From assembly GCF_019139675.1 (NCBI RefSeq), contig NZ_CP077077.1:3286001-3350000 (forward strand): 64,000 bases of DNA, given 5' to 3'. Both the position numbers and the translations under genes were made by a program. This document shows positions 16,663-25,166 of this stretch, piece after piece. The stretch is from Pseudomonas maumuensis. GTDB lineage: Bacteria > Pseudomonadota > Gammaproteobacteria > Pseudomonadales > Pseudomonadaceae. The notes beneath the pieces are model-generated. The model was not told the origin of the DNA, searched no databases, and saw nothing but the letters and a program-made list of their open reading frames with translations. Each line of letters opens with the position of its first letter. Position 1 is the first letter of the stretch.

Positions 16663-18326
16663 TTAATTCGTCACTGCGAACTGCTCGATATGCCGATAAT
16701 CGGCATGCAGTTGTTCGGCAAGTTGCCGTGCGCGGCCCACACGTACCGCTGCCGTTTCCATATCCACCAACAGTGTGCTGCACGGCAATGGCTGCAAGTG
16801 CTCCCTGTGTTGCAGGCGACCATCGGTCAGCACCAGGCAGCGCTGGGTTTCCTGGGGAAAGCGCTTACCCCGCACCAGCAGCCAGTGGCGCGCCTCCTCC
16901 AACGCCGCCAGCAGCGGCGTGCCGCCGCCGGCCCCCAGCGCCTGCAACCAAGGCTGCAACGCCGCCGAGGCCTTCAGGCCATGCCGTTGCCATTGCGGCT
17001 TGTCGCCACTGGCCGTGAGCAAGGCCAGACGTGCGCGCTGCCGGTAGGCCTCATCGAACAATCCAGCCAGCAGGCCCTTGGCCTGGGCCAGCGCCTGGTT
17101 GCGTCGGGTGGACGCCGATGCGTCGACGATCACCAGCCAAAGCTCCGGCGCCTGGGCCTGACGCAATTGCCAGCACAGCTCGCGACGCAGGCGCGGACGC
17201 CCCTTGAGCAAGGTCGGCAGCCAGGCGATACGGCCAGTCTCGGCCGCACGCGGACGACCCCGGATACTACCTGTCAAATTGCCGGCACGGGGTTTGGCAT
17301 CCGCCGCCTGGGCATGGCGCGAGCGGATGCTCAGGGCTTTTTTGCCCAGTTCGGTACCTCGCGGCGTACGCCCGTCGCCACTGGCTGAGGCGGCAACGCG
17401 CCCCAGTCGCCCTGCCCACCTTGCGCTTGCGGCAGTTGAGGTGGCTCACCCGCCGCCGCCTGCGGTTGCGGCGCCTGGGTGCGACGGCGATGGCGCAAGG
17501 CGAACTCGGCGACCGCCTCCACATCCGCCTCTTCGATCACCGCGTTACCGCGCCAAGCGGCGTGGGCCCGCGCCGCACGCAGCCAGACCAGGTCGGCACG
17601 CATACCGTCCACCCCGGCGGCAAAGCAACGCTCGGTGATCCAGGCCAGAGCCTGGTCGTCCAGGGCGATCGACGCCAACTGCTCACGCGCGGCCTGGCAA
17701 CGCTGGCGCAGCGCGGCCTGCTGAGGCGCCCACTGGGTACAGAACGTCTGCGGGTCACTGTCGAACGCCAGCCGGCGGCGGATGATCTGCTGGCGCGCTT
17801 CAGGCGCGGGCAGGCCCTCGAGGGCCACGTTCAGGCCAAAGCGATCGAGCAGTTGCGGACGCAGTTCACCCTCTTCCGGATTCATGGTGCCGATCAGTAC
17901 GAAACGGGCGGCATGGCGATGGGAAATGCCATCGCGCTCGATACGGTTGGTGCCGCTGGCAGCCACGTCCAGCAGCAGGTCCACCAAGGGGTCAGGCAGC
18001 AGGTTGACTTCGTCCACGTACAGTACGCCGCCATCGGCATGGGCCAGCACACCCGGCGAGAACCGCGCCTGGCCCTGGCCCAGAGCGGCATCCAGGTCGA
18101 GGGTGCCGACCAGGCGCTCTTCGGTCGCCCCAAGGGGCAGGGTCACGAATGGACCGCCGCCCAGCAGGTCGGCCAGCCCCCGCGCCAGGGTGCTCTTGGC
18201 CATGCCCCGCGGGCCCTCGATCAGCACGCCGCCGATCTTCGGATCGATTGCCGTCAGGCACAGGGCCAGCTTGAGGTCGTCGGCGCCGACCACGGCAGCC
18301 AGGGGGAATTGTACGGGTTCGCTCAT
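16663..18326 (-). CDS. chlD: ChlID-like cobaltochelatase medium subunit made by -1 frameshift (AAA+ plus VWA)
   Basis: Proposed full product: the 0-frame AAA+ part (18326 to 17337) joined by a -1 shift on A-AAA-AAG (17343-17337) to a second frame that stays open to 16663, giving about 555 residues. The linker after the shift (ALSIRSRHAQAADAKPRA) and the VWA domain follow, with the MIDAS motif LVIVDASASTRRN, 'GGGTPLLAALEEAR' and 'QRCLVLTDGRL'. This is the AAA-linker-VWA layout of ChlD/CobT-type medium subunits, which partner the small AAA+ subunit and CobN to insert Co2+ into hydrogenobyrinate a,c-diamide. The only start near the VWA frame without a frameshift is a weak TTG at 17277, which would drop the conserved linker. 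I infer the shift from sequence only. Confidence 0.75.
17297..17360 (-). promoter_or_regulatory. Programmed -1 ribosomal frameshift signal in chlID
   Basis: Read on the minus strand: GAGG (17360-17357, a Shine-Dalgarno-like stimulator), 13 bases, slippery heptamer A-AAA-AAG in the correct 0-frame phase (17343-17337), a 6-base spacer that completes the CCC TGA stop codon, then a stem-loop with a perfect 8-bp stem GCATCCGC / GCGGATGC (17330-17323 with 17304-17297) and an inner CGCC/GGCG pairing. This has all the elements of the E. coli dnaX signal, in the same order and at similar spacing. Confidence 0.85.
17331..18326 (-). CDS. chlI: ChlI-like AAA+ subunit of cobaltochelatase (0-frame product)
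   Basis: 331 residues from the ATG at 18326, which lies 2 bases after the cobN stop. The magnesium-chelatase-type AAA+ features are: Walker A-like GPRGMAKSTLARGLADLL (about 36-53), 'GATEERLVGTLDL', Walker B 'GGVLYVDEVNLLPD', sensor 'VLIGTMNPEEGELRPQLLDRF'-type segment and the C-terminal helical lid. A Pro/Gln-rich tail ends in WAKKP at the frameshift site. It would act as the motor ring (CobS/ChlI role) for cobalt insertion with CobN. No separate chlI or cobS gene is in the window. Confidence 0.85.
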   Translation of the reverse strand: MSEPVQFPLAAVVGADDLKLALCLTAIDPKIGGVLIEGPRGMAKSTLARGLADLLGGGPFVTLPLGATEERLVGTLDLDAALGQGQARFSPGVLAHADGGVLYVDEVNLLPDPLVDLLLDVAASGTNRIERDGISHRHAARFVLIGTMNPEEGELRPQLLDRFGLNVALEGLPAPEARQQIIRRRLAFDSDPQTFCTQWAPQQAALRQRCQAAREQLASIALDDQALAWITERCFAAGVDGMRADLVWLRAARAHAAWRGNAVIEEADVEAVAEFALRHRRRTQAPQPQAAAGEPPQLPQAQGGQGDWGALPPQPVATGVRREVPNWAKKP

Positions 18327-18328
18327 GT

Positions 18329-21300
18329 TCAGCTGTCTTCCTCGCCGGCGAGCAACTGCTGCTCGAGGCTCTCGCGATAGTCGCCCGGCTCCTGCCACAA
18401 CCCGCGCTGCTGGGCTTCCAGCAAACGCTCGGTAAGGTCGCGCAGGGCTTCGGGGTTGTGCTCGCGCATGAAATCACGGGTGGCCGGGTCGAGCACATAG
18501 GCGTCGGCCAGGCCCTGGTAATGATGGTCGTCGATCAGGTGGGTGGTGGCGTCGAAGGCGAACAGATTGTCGACCGTCGCCGCCAGCTCGAATGCACCTT
18601 TATAGCCATGGCGCTTGGCGCCGTCGATCCATTTCGGATTGAGCGCGCGGGCACGAATCACTCGGTTGAGCTCTTCCTTCAGGGTCCGCACCCGCGGCCG
18701 GTCGGCCTGGCTGTGATCGCCGTGGTAGCTGGCCCGCGCGGTGCCGGCCAGGGTTTCGGCTGCCGCCAGCATGCCGCCCTGGAACTGGTAGTAGTCGTTG
18801 GAGTCGAGCAGGTCGTGCTCGTGGTTGTCCTGGTTCTGCAGCACGGCCTGCACCTGCGCCAGGCGCTGGGCGAACGCGGCGCGGGCCGGCGTGCCTTCGT
18901 CGCTGGCGCCGTAGGCGTAGCCACCGTGGTTGAGGTAGACCTCGGCCAGGTCGTCACGGCTGTGCCACAGGCGCCCGTCGATGGCGTTCTGCACGCCGGC
19001 GCCATACGCCCCCGGCTTGGCCCCGAACACCCGCCAGCCGGCCTGCCGCGCCGCCTGCTCCAGCTCCATGCCGGCGCCGAGCAACGCTTCACGGTCGGCG
19101 CGCACCCGAGCGGCCAGGGGGTTCAGGTCGTCCGGCTCGTCCAGCGCGGCCACCGCCTGCACGGCGGCGTCGAACAGGCGGATCAGGTTGCCGAAGGCGT
19201 CGCGGAAGAAACCCGACACGCGCAGCGTCACATCCACTCGCGGCCGGTCGAGCAGGCTCAATGGCAGGATCTCGAAGTCGTCGACCCGCTGGCTGCCGGT
19301 GGCCCACACCGGGCGCACACCCATCAGCGCCAGGGCCTGGGCGATGTCGTCGCCGCCGGTGCGCATGGTCGCCGTGCCCCACACCGACAGGCCCAGCTGA
19401 CGCAAGTGGTCGCCGTGGTCCTGCAGGTGGCGCTCGAGGATCAGGTTGGCCGAGGCAAACCCCAGGCGCCACGCCGTGGTGGTCGGCAGGTTGCGCACAT
19501 CGACGGTGTAGAAGTTGCGCCCGGTGGGCAGTACGTCCAGGCGGCCACGGCTGGGGGCGCCACTGGGCCCGGCCGGGACGAAATGCCCGGCCAGTGCGGC
19601 CAGCAGGCCGTCGATCTCGGCGGCGCCACAGGCGTCCAGGTCCGGTGCGATCCGTTCGACCAGCGCCTGCAAGACCTCGCGCACCGGTGCCCAGCCGTCT
19701 TCATCCGGCAACGCCGCAGCCCCTTGCAATACCTGCTCGATCAATGTCAGCGCGAGGCACTCCAGACGCTCACGGGTATCACCACAGGTACGCCATGCGC
19801 TGTTGTCGAGCTGCAGCAGCAGGTCCGGTCGCGGCCCGTCCCAGGCCTGCCCCAGGTCGCAGTCCAACGGATCGAAGCCCAACGCCAAGGCCTTGGCCAG
19901 CACGCGAATCAGGCTGGCGTTACCGCCCTTGCCATCTCCCCGCGCCACCCGCACCAGGGCCAGCAGCGTGTCGCTGCGCAGACGCCCCTGGGGCGACTGG
20001 CCGAATACGTGCAAGCCATCACGGATCTGCGACTCCTTGAGGTCGCACAGATAGGTGTCCAGGCGCGGCAACCACACTGCGGCGTCCTCCAACTGCCCCT
20101 CAAGCTGCAGTTCACGGTCGATGTGGTTGGCCTTGACCAGTGCGAGGATGTCGCGCTGCAACTCGTTGGCGCGACGTGGATCGAGCAGCTGCGCTTCGTA
20201 GTACTCGTCGGCCAGCTGTTCCAGGTGGCGCAGCGGGCCGTAGGTCTCGGCGCGGGTCAAGGGCGGCATCAGGTGGTCGATGATCACCGCCTGGGTGCGG
20301 CGCTTGGCCTGGGCGCCCTCGCCCGGATCGTTGACGATGAACGGATAGATGTTGGGCAACGGCCCGAGCAACGCGTCCGGCCAGCATTCGGCGGACAACC
20401 CCACGCCCTTGCCCGGCAGCCATTCCAGGTTGCCGTGCTTGCCGACATGGATCAACGCATCGGCGGCGTAGCCGTTGCGCAACCAGAAGTGAAACGCCAG
20501 GTAGCCGTGCGGCGGCACCAGGTCCGGGTCGTGATACACGGCGCTGTGGTCCACCTGGTAGCCCCGCGCCGGCTGGATGCCGACGAAGGTCAGGCCGTAG
20601 CGCAGGCCAGCGACCATCATGCGCCCACTGCGAAACATCGGATCCTGCTCGGGCGGCCCCCAACGCTCCAGCACGGCGCGCTGGTTGGCCTCGGGCAACG
20701 CGGCGAAGGCGCTGTGGTAGTCGGCCAGAGCCAGGCTCTGGGCGCAAGGGCGCTGGTCAAGGTGATCGAGGTCGTTGGTAACACCGCCGAGCAACTGGTG
20801 GATCAACTCGGTGCCGCTGTCGGGCAGGCCGGCTACCGGGTAACCCTGCGCCTGCAGGGCCTTGAGGATGTTCAACGCCGCGCCTGGGGTGTCGAGGCCG
20901 ACACCATTGCCGATGCGCCCGTCACGGGTCGGGTAGTTGGCCAGCACCAGGGCCACGCGCTTCTCCTGGTTGTCCAGGCGCGCCAGTGTCACCCAGCGCC
21001 GCGCCAGTTCAGCGACGAAATCCATGCGTTCGGGGTGAGCGCGGTAGCAGACCACGTCGGACTGGCTGCGCTCGCTGCGCCAGGCCAGGTCCTTGAAGCT
21101 CACCGGTCGGGTGATGATGCGCCCGTCCAGCTCGGGCAAGGCGATGTGCATCGCCAGGTCGCGGGCGCCGAGGCCCTGCTCGCTCTGCTCCCAGCCGGGC
21201 TGGTTGTCCTGGGCGCAGATCGCCTGCAACACCGGCACGTCGCGACGCAGCGGACGCAGATTGGGCTGTTCGGGGCTGGACAGGGCGAAGCCGGTGGTGT

Positions 21301-22090
21301 TGATCACCACCTCCGCCTGCACTTCGTCGAGCCAAGCCTCGACCTGGTCCAGGCAGGCGCGCTCCTTGAGGCTGGCCACGGCGATCGGTAACGGATTCAA
21401 GCCGCAAGCCTGCAGGCGCTGGCAGAACACATCGATGAACGCGGTGTTGGCTGCCTGCAGGTGGGAGCGGTAGAACAACAGCGGCGCCACCGGATACTCC
21501 GGATGCCACTCGGCGTACCAGTCCTCGAGCCGTGCGCTGGCCTTGGCCGGGTGATAGACCACCGTGCGCGGCAATGGCTGCGGCTCGTCCCAGGGGTAGG
21601 CGCGCCCCAGCCACTGGCTGGCCAGGCAGTTGAACAGGTTCAGTGCATTGGCCTTGCCGCCCTGGCGCAGGTAATGCCAGAGGCGCTCGGCCTGTTCGCC
21701 GCGTACCGTGCCCAGCCCGGTCAGCTCCGGGTCGGGGCGGTCGTCGCCGGGCACCAGGATCAGTTGCACGCCCCGTGCCGCCAGCTCGACCAGTTGTTCG
21801 ACACCGTAGCGCCAATAACCGACGCCGCCATGCAGCGACACCAGGATCACCTTGGCATGGCGCAGCACCTGGTCGACATACAGGTCGACCGAGGCGTGGT
21901 TCTGCACCTGCATCGGGTTGGCCAGGCGTACGCTGGGAAAATCCGCCGGCAACTGCTCGGCGGTTTCGGCGAGCAGCGCCAGGTGTGAATCACCGCTGCA
22001 GAGGATCACCAGCTCGGCAGGAGTCTGGCCGAGGTCGGCGATGCTGTCGTCCGGCACGAAGCCGCCGGGCTGGGTCCGCAGCAGGTGCAT
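18329..22090 (-). CDS. cobN: Cobaltochelatase large subunit CobN
   Basis: 1253 residues, the family size. It contains the CobN/BchH-type order: N-terminal Rossmann-like part (ELVILCSGDSHLALLAE, VILVSLHGGVGYW), the central 'NYPTRDGRIGNGVGLDTP' region, 'HVGKHGNLEWLPGKGVGLS' and the C-terminal 'GVRPVWATGSQRVDDFEILP' and 'DVTLRVSGFFRDAFGN' segments. It binds hydrogenobyrinate a,c-diamide and Co2+ in the cytoplasm and works with the AAA+ subunits encoded immediately downstream. It is the second gene of cobW-cobN-chlID, with 3 bases after cobW. Confidence 0.97.
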   Translation of the reverse strand: MHLLRTQPGGFVPDDSIADLGQTPAELVILCSGDSHLALLAETAEQLPADFPSVRLANPMQVQNHASVDLYVDQVLRHAKVILVSLHGGVGYWRYGVEQLVELAARGVQLILVPGDDRPDPELTGLGTVRGEQAERLWHYLRQGGKANALNLFNCLASQWLGRAYPWDEPQPLPRTVVYHPAKASARLEDWYAEWHPEYPVAPLLFYRSHLQAANTAFIDVFCQRLQACGLNPLPIAVASLKERACLDQVEAWLDEVQAEVVINTTGFALSSPEQPNLRPLRRDVPVLQAICAQDNQPGWEQSEQGLGARDLAMHIALPELDGRIITRPVSFKDLAWRSERSQSDVVCYRAHPERMDFVAELARRWVTLARLDNQEKRVALVLANYPTRDGRIGNGVGLDTPGAALNILKALQAQGYPVAGLPDSGTELIHQLLGGVTNDLDHLDQRPCAQSLALADYHSAFAALPEANQRAVLERWGPPEQDPMFRSGRMMVAGLRYGLTFVGIQPARGYQVDHSAVYHDPDLVPPHGYLAFHFWLRNGYAADALIHVGKHGNLEWLPGKGVGLSAECWPDALLGPLPNIYPFIVNDPGEGAQAKRRTQAVIIDHLMPPLTRAETYGPLRHLEQLADEYYEAQLLDPRRANELQRDILALVKANHIDRELQLEGQLEDAAVWLPRLDTYLCDLKESQIRDGLHVFGQSPQGRLRSDTLLALVRVARGDGKGGNASLIRVLAKALALGFDPLDCDLGQAWDGPRPDLLLQLDNSAWRTCGDTRERLECLALTLIEQVLQGAAALPDEDGWAPVREVLQALVERIAPDLDACGAAEIDGLLAALAGHFVPAGPSGAPSRGRLDVLPTGRNFYTVDVRNLPTTTAWRLGFASANLILERHLQDHGDHLRQLGLSVWGTATMRTGGDDIAQALALMGVRPVWATGSQRVDDFEILPLSLLDRPRVDVTLRVSGFFRDAFGNLIRLFDAAVQAVAALDEPDDLNPLAARVRADREALLGAGMELEQAARQAGWRVFGAKPGAYGAGVQNAIDGRLWHSRDDLAEVYLNHGGYAYGASDEGTPARAAFAQRLAQVQAVLQNQDNHEHDLLDSNDYYQFQGGMLAAAETLAGTARASYHGDHSQADRPRVRTLKEELNRVIRARALNPKWIDGAKRHGYKGAFELAATVDNLFAFDATTHLIDDHHYQGLADAYVLDPATRDFMREHNPEALRDLTERLLEAQQRGLWQEPGDYRESLEQQLLAGEEDS

Positions 22091-22093
22091 GGG

Positions 22094-23161
22094 TCAGGCG
22101 CCCAGGGCCTGGCGCAGGCGCGCCTCCAGCTGGGTCGCGTCCAGGTCCTGGCCGATCAGCACCAGGCGGGTGATCCGTGGCTCCTCGCTGCGCCATGCAC
22201 GGTCGAAATGCTTGTCGAAGCGGGTGCCCACACCCTGGATCAGCAGGCGCATCGGCTTGCCGGGAATAGCGGCGAAGCCCTTGGCGCGCAGGATGCCGAA
22301 CTCGGTGACCAGTTGCGTCAAGGCATCGAGCAGCAGGCTCTCGTCAGCCTCGGGCAGGTCGATGGAGATCGAGTCGAAGGCGTCGTGGTCATGGTCGTCA
22401 TGATCGTCGCCGTCGTGATGGCTGTCGTGGTGGGTGCGGCGACCATCGATATGCGCCTCGGACTCGGCGCCCACGCCCAGCAGCACCTCCAGCGGCAGGC
22501 GACCACTGCTGGCCTCGATCACCTTGACCGCCGGCGGCAGTTCCTCGGCCACTTCGGCACGGACCTTGGCCAGGCCCTCGGCATCGATCAGGTCAGCTTT
22601 GTTCAGTACCACCAGGTCGGCGCTGGCCAACTGGTCGGCGAACAGTTCGTGCAGCGGCGACTCGTGATCGAGGTTGGGATCGAGCTTGCGCTGGGCATCG
22701 ACCTGGTCTGGGTAGGCGGCAAAGGTGCCAGTGGCCACGGCCGGGCTGTCGACCACGGTAATCACCGCGTCGACGGTGCAGGCGTTGCGGATCTCCGGCC
22801 ACTGGAAAGCCTGCACCAAGGGTTTGGGCAGTGCCAGGCCGCTGGTTTCGATAAGGATATGGTCGAGGTCGCCACGGCGGGCCACCAGTTCGCGCATCAC
22901 CGGGAAAAACTCTTCCTGCACGGTGCAGCACAGGCAGCCATTGGCCAGCTCGTAGACGCGACCGTTGGCCTCCTCCTCGGTGCAGCCGATGCTGCACTGC
23001 TTGAGGATTTCGCCATCGATGCCCAGCTCGCCGAATTCGTTGACGATCACCGCGATGCGGCGGCCCTGGGCATTGTCGAGCATATGGCGCAGCAAGGTGG
23101 TCTTGCCCGAGCCGAGGAAGCCGGTAACGATGGTGACGGGAAGCTTGGCCAGTGTTTTCAT
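22094..23161 (-). CDS. cobW: CobW GTPase, cobalt metallochaperone for cobalamin synthesis
   Basis: 355 residues from the ATG at 23161; the frame is open further upstream, but that part lies in the riboswitch leader. The P-loop GFLGSGKTTLLRH is near residue 14, the metal-binding motif in 'NGCLCCTVQ' (CxCC) follows, then 'SGLALPKPL' and the NKAD guanine motif (VVLNKADLI). A His/Asp-rich loop (THHDSHHDGDDHDDHDHD) precedes the C-terminal CobW domain. COG0523 GTPases deliver metal; CobW is known to supply Co2+ for the aerobic pathway. It heads the leftward operon behind a cobalamin riboswitch. Confidence 0.95.
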   Translation of the reverse strand: MKTLAKLPVTIVTGFLGSGKTTLLRHMLDNAQGRRIAVIVNEFGELGIDGEILKQCSIGCTEEEANGRVYELANGCLCCTVQEEFFPVMRELVARRGDLDHILIETSGLALPKPLVQAFQWPEIRNACTVDAVITVVDSPAVATGTFAAYPDQVDAQRKLDPNLDHESPLHELFADQLASADLVVLNKADLIDAEGLAKVRAEVAEELPPAVKVIEASSGRLPLEVLLGVGAESEAHIDGRRTHHDSHHDGDDHDDHDHDAFDSISIDLPEADESLLLDALTQLVTEFGILRAKGFAAIPGKPMRLLIQGVGTRFDKHFDRAWRSEEPRITRLVLIGQDLDATQLEARLRQALGA

Positions 23162-23271
23162 GTCGCGATGCCCTTGGCAGCAATGGCGCGGGCATGCAGG
23201 ACGACAGCCACGGCCCGTGTCGGCCTGGCTGTTTCGCCACCGGATCACCCCGCCCGGTTGAAAGTCGAAAA

Positions 23272-23445
23272 CGTTGCGAGGCAGGTCTCCTGGCTTGCAC
23301 CGCCGGCCATCAAAGCCAGTGGGATGGCGCCTTCCCGCGCGTGCGCAGTGGCTGTGCCGAACCCTTCAGTGCCTACAGTTGCGGGGGCAGCCGCGGCTTG
23401 TACCGCGTTCCCGTCTTAGCCCGGGACAACGCCCGGGAACCTCGA
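23272..23445 (-). ncRNA. Cobalamin riboswitch for cobW-cobN-chlID
   Basis: On the minus strand, in order: CGGGAACGCGGT; GCTGCCCCCGCAACTGTA; GCCACTG; GGGAAGGC; and the B12 box AAGCCAGGAGACCTGCC (about 23298-23281). These are the conserved core pieces of the AdoCbl aptamer. It lies about 110 bases before the cobW ATG, leaving room for the kissing-loop partner and a ribosome-binding-site or terminator platform. High cobalamin should shut off the leftward chelatase operon. Confidence 0.92.
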
Positions 23446-23534
23446 ACCGGCAAGGCTACGCAGTGCCTGCCTGGCGGTCAACCGCCGCGGCGATTGACGC
23501 AGCACCGGCCCCGTGATTTGCTAGCGCATTGCAT

Positions 23535-23732
23535 TCAGGTGCCCCCAATGGGGGTGAAACGGGAAACCGGTGCGTCGCGCCTCCTTCACAGGGCCGACAA
23601 GGCCGGTGCTGCCCCCGCAACGGTAAGCGAGAGAAGCGTCCAGACCACTGTGCCCGTCGTGCGGCATGGGAAGGTGACGTTTGATCGATGGAGCCCCACT
23701 CCACCTCGCCAGCCCGGAGACCGGCCTGACAT
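23535..23732 (+). ncRNA. Cobalamin riboswitch for cbtB-cbtA-cobE-cobM
   Basis: On the plus strand, in order: ACGGGAAACCGGTGC; GCTGCCCCCGCAACGGTAA; CCACTGTGCC; GGGAAGGTGAC; and the B12 box GCCAGCCCGGAGACCGGCC (23708-23726). It precedes the cbtB start by about 110 bases. It is independent of the minus-strand copy; the two aptamers lie back to back with their 5' ends about 90 bases apart. Confidence 0.92.
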
Positions 23733-23842
23733 GCTTGCAGAACACCCCGCGGTGGGCGGGCGCTGTCGTATCACCTGGGTCAGTCGTGCCCGGGACGTCG
23801 CGCCTGCCCGTTGCCACAACAAAAGCAGCAGAGGAACGCGTC

Positions 23843-24028
23843 ATGCCCATCACCCATGCCAAACCCAGTATCGCCACTCCCGTAAGCCTCAGCCAGCGAC
23901 TGATCGTCGCGGTCGGCGCCAGCCTGCTGGGCCTGTGCCTGGTGTACTTCGCCGGTTTCTCGCACATCGAGGCGGTACACAACGCCGCCCACGACACCCG
24001 CCACAGCGCCGCCTTCCCTTGCCACTGA
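23843..24028 (+). CDS. cbtB: CbtB, small subunit of cobalamin-regulated cobalt transporter
   Basis: 61 residues with one membrane helix (about 18-38, VAVGASLLGLCLVYFAGF) and a His-rich C-terminus (HIEAVHNAAHDTRHSAAFPCH region, six His), as in CbtB proteins. GAGG lies 8 bases before the ATG. Known only from comparative genomics as a predicted cobalt importer component paired with CbtA and placed under B12 riboswitches, as here. Confidence 0.92.
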   Translation: MPITHAKPSIATPVSLSQRLIVAVGASLLGLCLVYFAGFSHIEAVHNAAHDTRHSAAFPCH

Positions 24029-24038
24029 GTACCCCCGC

Positions 24039-24728
24039 ATGATCACGCGCATCGCTCGCACCGCTGGCTTCAGCGGCCTGCTCGCCGCTCTGCTGCTGAC
24101 CCTGCTGCAAAGCTTCTGGGTCGCACCGCTGATTCTCCAGGCGGAAACCTATGAAACCGCCGCCCCCGCCGCCGAACACCACGAACATGGCGAGGCCGCC
24201 GCGCCTCATGAACACAGCGCCGAAGCCTGGGCGCCCGAAGATGGCTGGCAACGCATCCTGTCGACCACGGGCGGCAACCTGGTGGTCGCCGTCGGTTTCG
24301 CCTTGATCCTCGCCGCCTTGTACAGCCTGCGCGAACCTGGTCGCGTTAGCACCGGCGCACTGTGGGGCCTGGCGGGCTTCGCCGTGTTCTGCCTGGCGCC
24401 GACCCTGGGCCTGCCCCCGGAACTGCCTGGCACCGCCGCCGCCGACCTCGGCCAGCGCCAGACCTGGTGGATCGGCACCGCCGCCGCCACCGCCACCGGC
24501 CTGGCGCTGCTGGTATTCGCCCAGCACTGGCTGTTCAAGGTGCTGGGTGTCGCCCTGCTGGTGATCCCGCATCTGATCGGCGCACCACAGCCAGCGGTTC
24601 ATGAAAGCCTGGCCCCCGAAGCGCTGGAGACCCAGTTCAAGATCGCTTCGTGGCTGACCAACGCCGCGTTCTGGCTGGCCTTGGGCCTGCTCAGCGCCTG
24701 GTTGTTCCGCCGCTCCAGCCAGCACTGA
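24039..24728 (+). CDS. cbtA: CbtA, membrane subunit of cobalamin-regulated cobalt transporter
   Basis: 229 residues with about five or six membrane helices (first at 10-30, LLAALLLTLLQSFWVAPLIL). A His-rich loop (EHHEHGEAAAPHEHSAEA) lies between helices 1 and 2 and could bind Co2+. 'TLGLPPELPG' and 'RQTWWIGTAAATATG' match CbtA. It follows cbtB by 10 bases, and its stop overlaps the cobE start (TGATG). Expected role: Co2+ entry across the inner membrane for the chelatase. Confidence 0.93.
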   Translation: MITRIARTAGFSGLLAALLLTLLQSFWVAPLILQAETYETAAPAAEHHEHGEAAAPHEHSAEAWAPEDGWQRILSTTGGNLVVAVGFALILAALYSLREPGRVSTGALWGLAGFAVFCLAPTLGLPPELPGTAAADLGQRQTWWIGTAAATATGLALLVFAQHWLFKVLGVALLVIPHLIGAPQPAVHESLAPEALETQFKIASWLTNAAFWLALGLLSAWLFRRSSQH

Positions 24729-25138
24729 TGCGCGACCTCGCTCCCCAGCCGGCGTTGTATGCCGGCTTTGGTTGCCGCCGTGGCTGCCCGGTCGAAACGC
24801 TCGCGGTGCTGCTGCGCCAGACCCTGACCCACCACGCCCTGCCTCTGTCGGCACTGAAGGCCATCGCCAGCATCGAACCCAAGGCGCGCGAACCGGGCCT
24901 GCTAGCGCTGGCCGAGCGGCTCGGGCTGCCATTCATCTGCTTCGACAGCAGCCACTTGTCGAGCTTCGAGGCCCTGCTCAGCCAGCGCTCGGCGACCGTA
25001 TACGCGCAGACGGGCTGCTGGGGCGTCGCCGAAAGCGCGGCCCTGGCCCTGGCCGGGCGCACAGGCGCCACGCCGCGCCTGCATGTACCAAGGCAAGGGC
25101 TCGGCGGCGCTACCCTGGCCCTGGCCATGGGTGGATAA
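24728..25138 (+). CDS. cobE: CobE, CbiG C-terminal-domain protein of the aerobic cobalamin pathway
   Basis: 136 residues. The motif 'YAGFGCRRGCPVETLAVLL' near the N-terminus and 'IASIEPKAREPGLLALAERL' are the CobE/CbiG_C signature. Start ATG at 24728 overlaps the cbtA stop by one base. CobE is required in Pseudomonas for cobalamin synthesis and is linked to handling of precorrin intermediates around CobM, but its exact reaction is not settled. cobM follows by 28 bases. Confidence 0.9.
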   Translation: MRDLAPQPALYAGFGCRRGCPVETLAVLLRQTLTHHALPLSALKAIASIEPKAREPGLLALAERLGLPFICFDSSHLSSFEALLSQRSATVYAQTGCWGVAESAALALAGRTGATPRLHVPRQGLGGATLALAMGG

Positions 25139-25166
25139 TCCGCCCCTTTACCTGCAAGGAACCCCC

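Noticed and set aside
16663..17277. VWA protein as a stand-alone gene starting at TTG 17277
   Set aside because: The start has no clear ribosome-binding site and cuts off an in-frame linker that continues up to the slippery heptamer; the frameshift explanation fits phase, spacing and family architecture better.
18458..21391. Very long plus-strand open frame opposite cobN
   Set aside because: It is antisense to an unmistakable cobN with family motifs along its length; the absence of stops reflects high-GC codon bias. The residue composition (His, Gln, Arg, Gly, Val) is typical of such shadows.
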